Counted from the stretch's first letter, positions 32,577-39,984 are shown. The stretch is 64,000 nucleotides of DNA from Helicobacter pylori Shi112 (GCF_000277405.1 NC_017741.1:558001-622000), one strand, 5' to 3'. A program made the numbers and translations. The notes: generated by a model not told the origin, from the letters alone.

Positions 32577-32711
32577 AAAAGTTGAGAGAGGCTAACTTGC
32601 TTTCTCAATTGAAGGTAAGAGCATCAGGACATTTTAATGAAAAAGTTTATTAAAATGCTAAGTTATAGTAAAGAAGGAAGGAATATAATACGCCTTTTGC
32701 TCTTACCTTCA
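32577..32711 (-). ncRNA. nikS: Small RNA, probably NikS (HPnc4160)
   Basis: On the minus strand a promoter at 32718-32723 would start an RNA near 32711. Its first bases (GAAGGTAAGAGC, 32710 to 32699) pair perfectly with 32622-32611, closing a structure that encloses an inner 9-bp hairpin (CATTTTAAT/ATTAAAATG). A terminator hairpin at 32582-32608 then leads into CTTTT. NikS of H. pylori is controlled by a variable T-tract and by NikR and represses outer-membrane and virulence genes; both signals are present here. The identity rests on promoter architecture; the ends are my estimate. Confidence 0.68.
32582..32608 (-). terminator. Terminator hairpin of the small RNA
   Basis: TTGAGAGAGGC pairs with GCTTTCTCAA across a TAACTT loop, one G bulged. 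On the minus strand it is followed by CTTTTC, so it suits an RNA read right to left. Confidence 0.55.
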
Positions 32712-32717
32712 CCGAGC

Positions 32718-32723
32718 ATTATA
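32718..32723 (-). promoter_or_regulatory. -10 box of the small-RNA promoter
   Basis: TATAAT on the minus strand, separated by two G residues from the T14 tract. Changing the tract length shifts the spacing between this box and any upstream contacts. Confidence 0.7.
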
Positions 32724-32725
32724 CC

Positions 32726-32739
32726 AAAAAAAAAAAAAA
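32726..32739 (-). repeat. T14 homopolymer tract in the promoter (A14 on the + strand)
   Basis: Fourteen uninterrupted adenines on the plus strand, read as thymines in the promoter at about -15 to -28. It is the longest homopolymer I noticed in the window and a likely slippage site for phase variation. Confidence 0.9.
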
Positions 32740-32742
32740 CGA

Positions 32743-32767
32743 TGTTATTTGAACTTTATTTTTAACA
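32743..32767 (-). promoter_or_regulatory. Candidate NikR operator
   Basis: TGTTA, 15 bases, TAACA is an exact match to the Helicobacter NikR consensus TRWYA-N15-TRWYA and is a perfect palindrome in its half-sites. It is centred near -44 relative to the proposed start, a position suited to nickel-dependent repression. Confidence 0.65.
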
Positions 32768-32835
32768 TTCTTTTTAACTTTTTTACAAAATGAGAATTTA
32801 TTTATTTAGTATTGGCGCTTAAAAGAAAGAATTGC

Positions 32836-32841
32836 TATAAT
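32836..32841 (+). promoter_or_regulatory. Extended -10 promoter of the following small gene
   Basis: TGCTATAAT is an ideal extended -10 box on the plus strand, about 42 bases before the TTG start at 32883. It probably drives the hypothetical gene, rsmD and perhaps beyond. Confidence 0.65.
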
Positions 32842-32882
32842 TTGAAACAATTTAAGTCTATTGATGGGATAAAAGGGGTTTT

Positions 32883-33209
32883 TTGAAAATTTTTCTTTCT
32901 TGCAAGTCTTTGTTGATTCAAAGGAGTTTGGAATTTTATTTGAGCGATTGCCTCTCTCCTATGGAAGTTTGCGATCTTGTTTTAAGCGATGATGGAAAGC
33001 TAGAAACCAATAAGCCCCTATGCTTTATAGAAGAGCGCTTAAGAAAGCCTTTCACTAAACAGAGCGTGAAAGAAGATATAAAAAATTTTTATCACGCTTT
33101 AAAAGAGAGCGAAAAACCTTGCGAAGAAATCCAATTTTCTAAAGAGCAAAAGATCCAGCAATTGCTAGAAGAATACACCCAAAAATTATGCCAAATCATC
33201 AGCCAGTAA
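32883..33209 (+). CDS. Conserved hypothetical protein upstream of rsmD
   Basis: This 108-residue cytoplasmic protein has three cysteines in its first third and a Lys/Glu-rich helical second half (KEQKIQQLLEEYTQKL). I do not recognise a domain. The start is TTG at 32883, preceded by AAAAGGGG, a reasonable ribosome-binding site. Its end overlaps the rsmD start by 22 bp, so the two are co-translated. Confidence 0.75.
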   Translation: MKIFLSCKSLLIQRSLEFYLSDCLSPMEVCDLVLSDDGKLETNKPLCFIEERLRKPFTKQSVKEDIKNFYHALKESEKPCEEIQFSKEQKIQQLLEEYTQKLCQIISQ

Positions 33210-33790
33210 AAAAATTTAAGATTATTGGGGGGGCTTGTAAGGGATTGGGCTTGAATTTGCCCAAAATTTCTAGCACGCGCCCCACGAAAGCGATCGTAAG
33301 AGAGTCGTTTTTTAACACCTTGCAAGCAGAAATTAGGGGAGCGCATTTTATAGAAGTGTTTTCAGGCAGCGCTTCTATGGGTTTAGAGGCTTTGAGTAGG
33401 GGGGCTAAAAGCGCGGTGTTTTTTGAGCAAAACAAAAGCGCTTATGCCACGCTTTTAGAAAATATTTCCCTCTTTAAAAACCGCCTGAAAAAGGAAATTG
33501 AAATTCAAACCTTTTTAGACGACGCTTTCAAGCTTTTGCCCACGCTGTGTTTAAAAAATGGCGTTTTGAATATCCTTTATTTTGATCCTCCTTTTGAAAC
33601 AAGCGGGTTTTTAGGGATTTATGAAAAGTGTTTTCAAGCTTTAGAAATGTTATTGAAACGCTTTAATCCAAAAAATCTTTTAGCGGTTTTTGAGCATGAA
33701 AGCGTGCATGAAATGCCTAAAAGTCTTGTAACTTTAGCTATAATCAAACAGAAAAAATTTGGAAAAACCACTTTAACTTATTTTCAATAG
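33188..33790 (+). CDS. rsmD: RsmD, 16S rRNA guanine-N2 methyltransferase
   Basis: RsmD methylates G966 (E. coli numbering) of 16S rRNA on the assembling small subunit. The 200 residues show the family N-terminus STRPTKAIVRESFFNTL (28-45), the SAM motif FSGSASMG (58-65) and the catalytic DPPF (133-136). Length is normal. The ATG overlaps the preceding gene. Its 3' end contains a TATAAT at 33739-33744 that may drive fliL. Confidence 0.93.
   Translation: MPNHQPVKKFKIIGGACKGLGLNLPKISSTRPTKAIVRESFFNTLQAEIRGAHFIEVFSGSASMGLEALSRGAKSAVFFEQNKSAYATLLENISLFKNRLKKEIEIQTFLDDAFKLLPTLCLKNGVLNILYFDPPFETSGFLGIYEKCFQALEMLLKRFNPKNLLAVFEHESVHEMPKSLVTLAIIKQKKFGKTTLTYFQ
33739..33744 (+). promoter_or_regulatory. 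Possible fliL promoter (-10) inside the end of rsmD
   Basis: TATAAT preceded by TTTAGC lies 55 bases upstream of the fliL ATG. It would allow fliL to be read apart from rsmD. Confidence 0.4.
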
Positions 33791-33798
33791 GAATAGGC

Positions 33799-34350
33799 AT
33801 GGCAGAAGAACAAGAAAATACCGCGCAACAACCTCCCAAAAAAAGCAAAGCCCTTTTATTTGTCATTATTGGAAGCGTGTTAGTGATGCTTTTATTGGTA
33901 GGGGTGATTATCATGTTGCTTATGGGGAATAAGGAAGAATCTAAAGAAAACGCTTCTAAAAACACCCAAGAAGTTCAAGCTAATCCTATGGCGAACAAAA
34001 ATCAAGAGGCCAAAGAAGGCTCTAATATCCAGCAATATTTGGTGCTTGGGCCTTTGTATGCGATTGATGCGCCTTTTGCGGTGAATTTGGTTTCTCAAAA
34101 TGGCAGACGCTACCTTAAGGCTTCTATCTCGTTAGAATTGAGTAATGAAAAGCTTTTAAATGAAGTCAAGGTTAAGGACACAGCGATCAAAGACACGATT
34201 ATAGAAATTCTGTCGTCTAAAAGCGTGGAAGAAGTGGTTACTAACAAAGGCAAAAACAAGCTTAAAGATGAAATTAAGAGCCATTTGAATTCGTTTTTGA
34301 TTGATGGCTTTATTAAAAATGTCTTTTTCACTGATTTTATCATCCAATAA
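33799..34350 (+). CDS. fliL: FliL, flagellar stator-associated protein
   Basis: FliL forms a ring around the MotAB stator at the flagellar basal body. The 183-residue protein has a short cytoplasmic tail, one membrane helix (about residues 19-42), a Lys/Asn/Glu-rich linker and a periplasmic stomatin-like domain ending in LIDGFIKNVFFTDFIIQ, the typical FliL C-terminus. It is separated by six bases from acpS. Confidence 0.94.
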   Translation: MAEEQENTAQQPPKKSKALLFVIIGSVLVMLLLVGVIIMLLMGNKEESKENASKNTQEVQANPMANKNQEAKEGSNIQQYLVLGPLYAIDAPFAVNLVSQNGRRYLKASISLELSNEKLLNEVKVKDTAIKDTIIEILSSKSVEEVVTNKGKNKLKDEIKSHLNSFLIDGFIKNVFFTDFIIQ

Positions 34351-34356
34351 TTTTAA

Positions 34357-34713
34357 ATGATTGGCATAGATATTGTTTCTATTGCTAGGATAGAAAAGTG
34401 CGTAAAACGCTTTAAAATGAAGTTTTTAGAGCGTTTCTTATCGCCAAGTGAGATTAATTTATGCAAGGATAAATCTAGCAGTATCGCCGGGTTTTTCGCG
34501 CTTAAAGAGGCTTGCTCTAAAGCCCTTCAAGTAGGCATTGGTAAGGAATTGAGCTTTTTGGATATAAAAATCTCTAAAAGCCCTAAAAACGCCCCCTTAA
34601 TCACTCTTTCTAAAGAAAAAATGGATTATTTCAATATCCAAAGCTTGAGCGCAAGCATCAGCCATGACGCTGGTTTTGCGATAGCGGTTGTAATGGTTTC
34701 TTCATCAAGTTGA
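34357..34713 (+). CDS. acpS: AcpS, holo-[acyl-carrier-protein] synthase
   Basis: AcpS attaches 4'-phosphopantetheine from CoA to the acyl carrier protein, so it uses the product of the coaBC/coaE route also in this window. The 118-residue protein begins MIGIDIVSIARIE with the metal-binding Asp and carries FALKEACSKAL with the catalytic Glu/Lys region and the closing SISHDAGFAIAVV. Length is normal. Probably co-transcribed with fliL. Confidence 0.95.
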   Translation: MIGIDIVSIARIEKCVKRFKMKFLERFLSPSEINLCKDKSSSIAGFFALKEACSKALQVGIGKELSFLDIKISKSPKNAPLITLSKEKMDYFNIQSLSASISHDAGFAIAVVMVSSSS

Positions 34714-34736
34714 TAAATAACGCATTCTAAAACTAA

Positions 34737-34958
34737 CATTCTGTTTTAAAAAGCGCCCCGCTTTCATGGCAAAGCGAAGAAGTGCATAATCTCACAAGCT
34801 CTCGAACGGCTGGAATGTTTGGTAAGCATGCAGGCATTAGCATGCAGGGCAATTGGATCAACAGGCAAGATTTTAAGCAAAACAGCCCTACAAAGGCGCG
34901 AAATTACTTGCTTGATGCGGTTTATAAGATTAATGCGACCAACACTTTTAAGGTTTAA
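34737..34958 (+). pseudogene. Remnant of a FecA-type TonB-dependent receptor
   Basis: A 73-codon open frame without a start or ribosome-binding site reads WQSEEVHN, TAGMFGKHAGISMQGNW and NYLLDAVYKINATNTFKV. This resembles the early barrel strands of H. pylori FecA iron-dicitrate receptors rather than a complete protein. In other strains a fecA gene lies next to acpS, so most of that gene seems to have been deleted here. Identity is from recognition only. The flanks hold no IS or repeat that explains the loss. Confidence 0.6.
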
Positions 34959-34961
34959 TCT

Positions 34962-35582
34962 TTATGGCTGTAGCGGTTTAAGCAGTTGGGTATAAAAAAC
35001 AACCCTTTGTTTTAAATGTTCTCTTAGAGCGCGGTAATTAGGGCAAAAGATTTCCACGCAACGCCAGAAATTTTTAGAATGGTTTTTGTGGATCGTGTGG
35101 GCGAGCTCATGGATGATGACATAATCAATCGCTTCTTTTTTGGCGCAAACCAATAATAATGCAAAACTCAAGCGGTTATGATAAGAGCAACTCCCCAAAA
35201 CTTTAGCGTTGTTTCTAACGCTAAAATGGGTGTATGAAGTTTGCATTTTTTGAGCGCTTAAAGGGAGTTTCTGCTCCAAATAAGTTTTTAAGATTTTTTT
35301 AAGCTCTGTTAGGGTGTAATCGTTAGCGTTTTTCACCTCATCAAACACAAGGATTTTGTTTTGATAGGTTTCTAAGCGCGAGTGTAAAAGGGAGTATTTT
35401 TCTTGCATGGCTGAAAGGGTTTTTTGTAGCCAAGCTTTCTGTTCTTTTAAAAAAGCATGCGCTCTATTTTGAGGGCAAGAATCAGGCATTTTTAGAATCA
35501 CTTCTAAAGAGGGCGTGATGTTCAAGCTTAGGGTTTTGATTTTTTTACTTTTTTGGATGGTAATAGGAATATCATCTAACAT
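34962..35582 (-). CDS. YgjP/SprT-like metallopeptidase domain protein
   Basis: This 206-residue protein has the zinc motif HELAH (H158, E159, H162) followed by H168 in KNHSKNFW, as in the YgjP (DUF45) family of putative metallopeptidases. A family hallmark (LGSCS, near 129-133) lies before it. Its substrate is unknown; relatives sit near DNA repair and restriction genes. It converges on the fecA remnant, with its stop four bases past that frame's end, which suggests that the deletion stopped at the edge of this gene. Confidence 0.85.
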   Translation of the reverse strand: MLDDIPITIQKSKKIKTLSLNITPSLEVILKMPDSCPQNRAHAFLKEQKAWLQKTLSAMQEKYSLLHSRLETYQNKILVFDEVKNANDYTLTELKKILKTYLEQKLPLSAQKMQTSYTHFSVRNNAKVLGSCSYHNRLSFALLLVCAKKEAIDYVIIHELAHTIHKNHSKNFWRCVEIFCPNYRALREHLKQRVVFYTQLLKPLQP

Positions 35583-35663
35583 AATGCGTATTTTACTAAA
35601 ATTTGCGCTAGAATGTGAGTCTGTTTGATATTGATTTTATTTGCATTAAGAATTAAGGCTAAC

Positions 35664-36500
35664 ATGCGTGTTTTTATTATTCATTTAAGCCCAAAAACCT
35701 GTCAAAATTTTTCTTTAAAAGAAACTCATATAACCCCCCTTTTAGAGAGCCTTAAACTTCAAGGGATCTCTTATGAAATTTTTGATGCGATCTATTCTAA
35801 AATCTCTCCCACTCAATTACACTCCTTGATTTTAGAGCATTTGCACCCTTCTTTTATGGTTGAAGATTTATGGGCTTTTTGCAAGAATGAAAAACACCCC
35901 CCTTGCGCGTTAAAAAATTTCTTTTACGCGCTCAAGCATTGCGGGAAGAGGATGGGGTTTGGGGAGCTTGGGTGCTATGCGAGCCATTATTCATTGTGGC
36001 AAAAATGCATAGAACTCAACGAAGCGATCTGTATTTTAGAAGATGATATTATTGTGAAAGAGTATTTTAAAGAGAGCCTGGAGTTTTGTTACCAACACAT
36101 CAACGAGTTAGGCTATATCCGTTTGATGCATTTAGAAGAAAATGTGGCCAAACAAAAAACTCTTATTAAAGGGGTTTCTCAAATCTTAAATTTTAAAGAT
36201 GGCATTGGCACTCAAGGGTATGTTTTAGCCCCAAAAGCCGCGCAAAAATTGTTGAAATACAGCACGAAAGAATGGGTGATGCCTATAGATTGCGTGATGG
36301 ATAGGCATTATTGGCATGGGGTCAAAAACTATGTGTTAGAAGAATTTGCGATTGCTTGCGATGGAATGAACACTCAAAACTCCAACACAGAAAAACAAAG
36401 GCCTAAAAAATTACCTTTAAGCATTAGGATTGGCCGTTCTTTACATAAAAGCGCGCTTAAACAATGGAATGTTTTGAGATCATTTTTTCCCCATCAATGA
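35664..36500 (+). CDS. Second family 25 LPS glycosyltransferase
   Basis: This 278-residue protein is a clear paralogue of the one at 17021-17842. It shares the RVFIIHLSPK start, FGELGCYASHYSLWQKC, CILEDDI and GTQGYVLAPKAAQ. It is expected to add a galactose or related sugar to lipopolysaccharide. I set the start at ATG 35664 because the family begins at MRVFII and AAGGC lies just before it; a longer frame to 35625 adds 13 unrelated residues. The gene stands alone before ribBA. Confidence 0.88.
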   Translation: MRVFIIHLSPKTCQNFSLKETHITPLLESLKLQGISYEIFDAIYSKISPTQLHSLILEHLHPSFMVEDLWAFCKNEKHPPCALKNFFYALKHCGKRMGFGELGCYASHYSLWQKCIELNEAICILEDDIIVKEYFKESLEFCYQHINELGYIRLMHLEENVAKQKTLIKGVSQILNFKDGIGTQGYVLAPKAAQKLLKYSTKEWVMPIDCVMDRHYWHGVKNYVLEEFAIACDGMNTQNSNTEKQRPKKLPLSIRIGRSLHKSALKQWNVLRSFFPHQ

Positions 36501-36582
36501 TCAAGTAATAATCGTTATTAAACATGCTATATTTGTTGTTTTTATAACACTTAATATTATTGAATAAAACGAGGGAGTTAGA

Positions 36583-37617
36583 ATGATCTTAAAACGAGTT
36601 ACTGAAGCTTTAGAAGCGTATAAAAATGGCGAAATGCTTATTGTTATGGATGATGAAGACAGAGAAAATGAGGGGGATTTGGTTTTAGCTGGGATTTTTT
36701 CCACCCCTGAGAAAATCAATTTCATGGCCACGCATGCTAGGGGGTTGATTTGCGTGTCTTTGACCAAAGATTTAGCGAATAAATTTGAATTACCCCCTAT
36801 GGTTAGCGTGAATGATTCTAACCATGAGACCGCTTTCACGGTTTCCATTGACGCTAAAGAAGCCAAAACCGGGATTTCTGCTTTTGAAAGGCATTTAACG
36901 ATTGAATTATTGTGTAAAGACACCACCAAGCCTAGCGATTTTGTGCGCCCGGGGCATATTTTCCCTTTAATCGCCAAAGATGGAGGCGTGTTAGCGCGCA
37001 CGGGCCATACTGAAGCGAGCGTGGATTTATGCAAATTGGCTGGATTAAAGCCTGTGAGCGTGATTTGTGAAATCATGAAAGAAGACGGCTCTATGGCGAG
37101 AAGGGGGGATAAATTTTTGAGCGATTTTGCCCTAAAGCACAATCTCAAAACTCTCTATGTTTCTGATTTGATTAGCTATCGTTTAGAAAATGAAAGTTTG
37201 CTGAAAATGTTTTGCCAAGAAGAAAGGGAATTTTTAAAACACCAAACGCAATGCTACACTTTTTTAGACCACCAGCAAAAAAACCATTACGCTTTTAAGT
37301 TTAAGGGCGCAAAAACCAATGATTTAGCCCCTTTAGTGCGTTTCCACCCTATCAAAGAGGATTTTGATTTTTTAACGACTGGCGCGTTTGAAGTGTTTTT
37401 TAAGGCTTTAGAATATTTAAAGCGCGAAGGGGGTTATTTGATCTTTATGAACACGCATTCTAAAGAAAACAATATCGTTAAAGATTTTGGGATTGGGGCG
37501 TTAGTGTTAAAGAATTTGGGGATAAAGGATTTCAGGCTTTTAAGCTCTTCTGAAGATAGGCAGTATAAGGCTTTGAGCGGGTTTGGGCTTAAGCTTGTAG
37601 AAACGATTAGCCTTTGA
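36583..37617 (+). CDS. ribBA: RibBA-type protein: DHBP synthase with degenerate GTP-cyclohydrolase II half
   Basis: The N-terminal half (about 1-205) is 3,4-dihydroxy-2-butanone 4-phosphate synthase for riboflavin, with DDEDRENEGDL (21-31), HTEASVDL and EIMKEDGSMAR. The C-terminal half has the position and length of GTP cyclohydrolase II but lacks its key residues: the zinc-binding HSECLTGD and CDCG stretch is replaced by FHPIKEDFDF, with no cysteine ligands. A fully conserved cyclohydrolase II gene (ribA) lies 1 kb downstream. The RibB call is firm; RibA activity from this protein is doubtful. Confidence 0.92.
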   Translation: MILKRVTEALEAYKNGEMLIVMDDEDRENEGDLVLAGIFSTPEKINFMATHARGLICVSLTKDLANKFELPPMVSVNDSNHETAFTVSIDAKEAKTGISAFERHLTIELLCKDTTKPSDFVRPGHIFPLIAKDGGVLARTGHTEASVDLCKLAGLKPVSVICEIMKEDGSMARRGDKFLSDFALKHNLKTLYVSDLISYRLENESLLKMFCQEEREFLKHQTQCYTFLDHQQKNHYAFKFKGAKTNDLAPLVRFHPIKEDFDFLTTGAFEVFFKALEYLKREGGYLIFMNTHSKENNIVKDFGIGALVLKNLGIKDFRLLSSSEDRQYKALSGFGLKLVETISL

Positions 37618-37659
37618 GGCTTGTTGAGTCTTATTGAATGTGTTGTAATGTTTTTAAGG

Positions 37660-37665
37660 TATAAT
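37660..37665 (+). promoter_or_regulatory. -10 box upstream of the DUF3943-like gene
   Basis: TATAAT in AAGGTATAATAAAC on the plus strand about 39 bases before the ATG at 37704. It separates the next gene from ribBA. Confidence 0.5.
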
Positions 37666-37703
37666 AAACTCTTTTTAAGTCAAGCAATAAAGTTTGCAAC
37701 CTG

Positions 37704-38543
37704 ATGAAAGTAATAATAGAGTTTATGCTGATTTCATTAAAAACATTCCTAAAAATATTATTGAAAATATTCCTAAAAACATTCCAAAAGATTTGGATGG
37801 TTTTGGTTATTATTTGGGGGTTAGGCTGTAGTTTTTTAAACGCTAACAGCGTTCAATTAGAAGAAACGCTCAGACGAAATCCTAAAAATTTTATTTGGCA
37901 ACACTTTAAAAAGAGGTTTAAAAAGAGCAACACGATCCCTTATGCCCCAAATAGCCGTTGGAAATATTTAGGCACGAGTGTTGGGATTTTAGGCGTGTCT
38001 TTGGTGATAGGGATTGTGGGGTTGTATCTCATGCCAGAGAGCGTAACGAATTGGGATAGAGAAAAATTTGGGATCAAGAGTTGGTTTGAAAATGTCCGCA
38101 TGGGGCCAAAACTGGACAATGATAGTTTTATTTTCAATGAAATTTTGCACCCTTATTTTGGGGCTATGTATTATATGCAACCGCGCATGGCTGGGTTTGG
38201 TTGGATGGCATCAGCGTTTTTTTCTTTTATCACTTCTACGCTTTTTTGGGAATATGGCTTGGAAGCGTTTGTGGAAGTGCCTAGCTGGCAGGATCTAGTG
38301 ATCACGCCCTTATTAGGCTCCATTTTAGGGGAAGGGTTTTATCAGCTCACGCGCTATATCCAACGCAACGAAGGCAAGCTTTTTGGCTCTTTATTTTTAG
38401 GGCGTTTGGTTATCGCTCTTATGGATCCTATCGGTTTTGTGATTAGGGATTTAGGGCTTGGGGAAGCTTTAGGGATTCATAATAAACATGAAATCCATTC
38501 TAGCTTAAGCCCCAATGGTTTGAATTTGACTTACAAATTTTAA
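37704..38543 (+). CDS. DUF3943-like membrane-associated protein
   Basis: This 279-residue protein of unknown function resembles DUF3943 proteins. Typical stretches are ILHPYFGAMYYMQPR, TLFWEYGLEAFVEVPSWQDLVITPLLGSILGE and the final NLTYKF, which ends in Phe like an outer-membrane strand. The N-terminus holds a signal-like hydrophobic segment preceded by an unusual repeat (KTFLKILLKIFLKTFQKI) encoded by four imperfect copies of an 11-13 bp unit. A further hydrophobic helix lies near residue 100. No strong ribosome-binding site precedes the ATG, so the true start may be further in. Confidence 0.78.
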   Translation: MKVIIEFMLISLKTFLKILLKIFLKTFQKIWMVLVIIWGLGCSFLNANSVQLEETLRRNPKNFIWQHFKKRFKKSNTIPYAPNSRWKYLGTSVGILGVSLVIGIVGLYLMPESVTNWDREKFGIKSWFENVRMGPKLDNDSFIFNEILHPYFGAMYYMQPRMAGFGWMASAFFSFITSTLFWEYGLEAFVEVPSWQDLVITPLLGSILGEGFYQLTRYIQRNEGKLFGSLFLGRLVIALMDPIGFVIRDLGLGEALGIHNKHEIHSSLSPNGLNLTYKF

Positions 38544-38660
38544 AGGAGTAGCCCGCATCAAGCGATTTTAAAAACATTTTTATCGGCACAAATTATAAAG
38601 AGTTTTGATAGAATACCTTTTTTTAAAGATGCGTTTTTAAAACTAATTTTAGGAGTATCC

Positions 38661-39239
38661 TTGAAACGATTAGAAGTTTCTAACCAAGCCAAATTACCCA
38701 CTCAATTTGGGGAGTTTTGTATCCAGTGTTTTAGAGAAAAGGGTTCTAATGGCTCTAAAGATCATTTAGTGGTTTTCACCCCTAATTTTTCTCAAAACCC
38801 CTTAGTGCGTTTGCATTCAGAATGCTTGACCGGCGACGCTCTAGGCTCTCAAAAATGCGATTGCGGGGGGGCGTTGCAAATGGCGTTAGAAAGGATTTCT
38901 AAAGAAGGGGGGCTAGTGATTTATTTGCGCCAAGAAGGGCGTGGGATAGGGCTATTTAATAAAGTCAATGCCTACGCTTTGCAAGATAAGGGCTATGATA
39001 CCATTCAAGCCAATGAAATGATAGGGTTTAAAGACGATGAAAGGGATTATAGTATTGCGGGTGAAATTTTAGAATATTACGGCATTAAAAAAATGCGCTT
39101 ACTCACAAACAACCCTAAAAAAATCGCCGCTTTAGAAAAATACGCTGAGGTAACAAGAGAGAGCTTGATCGTGTGCGCTAATGAGCACAATCAAGGGTAT
39201 TTGGAAGTCAAAAAGCTCAAAATGGGGCATTTATTGTGA
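38661..39239 (+). CDS. ribA: RibA, GTP cyclohydrolase II
   Basis: RibA opens the imidazole ring of GTP for riboflavin synthesis. The 192 residues contain the substrate and zinc region [21 protein letters not shown] with Cys55, Cys66 and Cys68 as zinc ligands, then [11 protein letters not shown] and a late LTNNPKKI. All catalytic residues are present, unlike in the C-terminal half of ribBA. Start is TTG at 38661 with AGGAG upstream (TTTTAGGAGTATCC). It is the single working cyclohydrolase II seen here. Confidence 0.95.
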   Translation: MKRLEVSNQAKLPTQFGEFCIQCFREKGSNGSKDHLVVFTPNFSQNPLVRLHSECLTGDALGSQKCDCGGALQMALERISKEGGLVIYLRQEGRGIGLFNKVNAYALQDKGYDTIQANEMIGFKDDERDYSIAGEILEYYGIKKMRLLTNNPKKIAALEKYAEVTRESLIVCANEHNQGYLEVKKLKMGHLL

Positions 39240-39309
39240 AAACCATGAGCGCTTTAAAGAGGTTTTAAAATATTAAAATCATGCTTTTAAAGATTTAATA
39301 TAAGGGTAA

Positions 39310-39534
39310 ATGATGGTAGAAGTGCGATTTTTTGGACCCATAAAAGAAGAAAGTTTTTTCACCAAAGCGAGTGATTTAAAGGAATTAAGAGCGATTTTAC
39401 AAGAAAAAGAGGGCTTAAAAGAGTGGTTGGGCGTTTGCGCGATAGCCCTTAATGATCGTTTAATAGACAATTTAAACACGCCTTTAAAAGAGGGCGATGT
39501 GGTAAGTTTGTTGCCACCGGTTTGTGGGGGCTAG
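39310..39534 (+). CDS. moaD: MoaD, molybdopterin synthase small subunit
   Basis: MoaD is the ubiquitin-like sulfur carrier of molybdopterin synthase. The 74-residue protein ends in the essential Gly-Gly that is adenylated by MoeB and thiocarboxylated. The preceding residues GDVVSLLPPVCGG fit the family. The next gene, moaE, starts directly after the stop, so the two are translated together. It begins a four-gene molybdenum cofactor cluster. Confidence 0.92.
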   Translation: MMVEVRFFGPIKEESFFTKASDLKELRAILQEKEGLKEWLGVCAIALNDRLIDNLNTPLKEGDVVSLLPPVCGG

Positions 39535-39972
39535 GTGTTAAAAATCATTCAAGGGGCATTAGATACTGACAAGCTTTTAAAAGCCTACCAAGAGGAAGCT
39601 TGCGCGAAAAACTTTGGAGCGTTTTGCGTGTTTGTTGGGATTGTGAGAGGAGAGGATAATATTCAAGGCTTGAGTTTTGATATTTATGAAGCGCTATTAA
39701 AGACTTGGTTTGAAAAATGGCACCATAAAGCCAAAGATTTGGGCGTGGTGTTAAAAATGGCGCATAGCTTGGGCGATGTTTTGATAGGACAAAGCTCATT
39801 TTTATGCGTTTTAATGGGAAAGAATAGAAAAAATGCCTTAGAACTATACCAAGATTTTATTGAAGATTTTAAGCATAACGCCCCTATTTGGAAATACGAT
39901 TTAATCCACAATAAACGCATCTACGCTAAAGAAAGAAGCCACCTTTTAAAAGGGAGTGGGCTTTTAGCTTAA
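39535..39972 (+). CDS. moaE: MoaE, molybdopterin synthase large subunit
   Basis: MoaE binds MoaD and transfers sulfur to the cyclic pyranopterin. The 145 residues show GAFCVFVGIVRGEDN at the N-terminus, LSFDIYEAL, the H-rich AHSLGDVLIGQ segment and the late IWKYDLIHN. The normal KKE-type motif at the end is shortened. The start is GTG at 39535, immediately after moaD's stop, so it relies on coupling. Confidence 0.92.
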   Translation: MLKIIQGALDTDKLLKAYQEEACAKNFGAFCVFVGIVRGEDNIQGLSFDIYEALLKTWFEKWHHKAKDLGVVLKMAHSLGDVLIGQSSFLCVLMGKNRKNALELYQDFIEDFKHNAPIWKYDLIHNKRIYAKERSHLLKGSGLLA

Positions 39973-39984
39973 AAAGGAGTTAAA

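Larger units (their letters stand above)
32448..32882. other. 435-bp non-coding region containing a small-RNA locus
   Basis: No protein gene with a ribosome-binding site is seen. The region holds, from left to right, a hairpin at 32582-32608, a 12-bp inverted repeat (32611-32622 and 32699-32710), a minus-strand -10 box, an A14 tract, a NikR-like operator and the promoter of the next gene. All are listed separately. The left 120 bases (32448-32570) show only AT-rich sequence. Confidence 0.7.

Noticed and set aside
32638-32763. A plus-strand 42-codon frame (MKKFIKMLSY...) that runs through the A14 tract
   Set aside because: No ribosome-binding site, lysine run from the homopolymer, and the stretch is better explained as the small-RNA gene on the other strand.
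32448-32882. An AapA/IsoA type I toxin-antitoxin locus
   Set aside because: The inverted repeat and short frame were suggestive, but no peptide like known AapA toxins is encoded and no antisense promoter pair is seen.
36501-36582. An FMN riboswitch before ribBA or ribA
   Set aside because: The leaders are too short and none of the conserved riboswitch stems is present.
36501-37148. 215-residue frame opposite ribBA
   Set aside because: Long but antisense to the well-conserved RibB domain; its residues are a by-product of codon usage.
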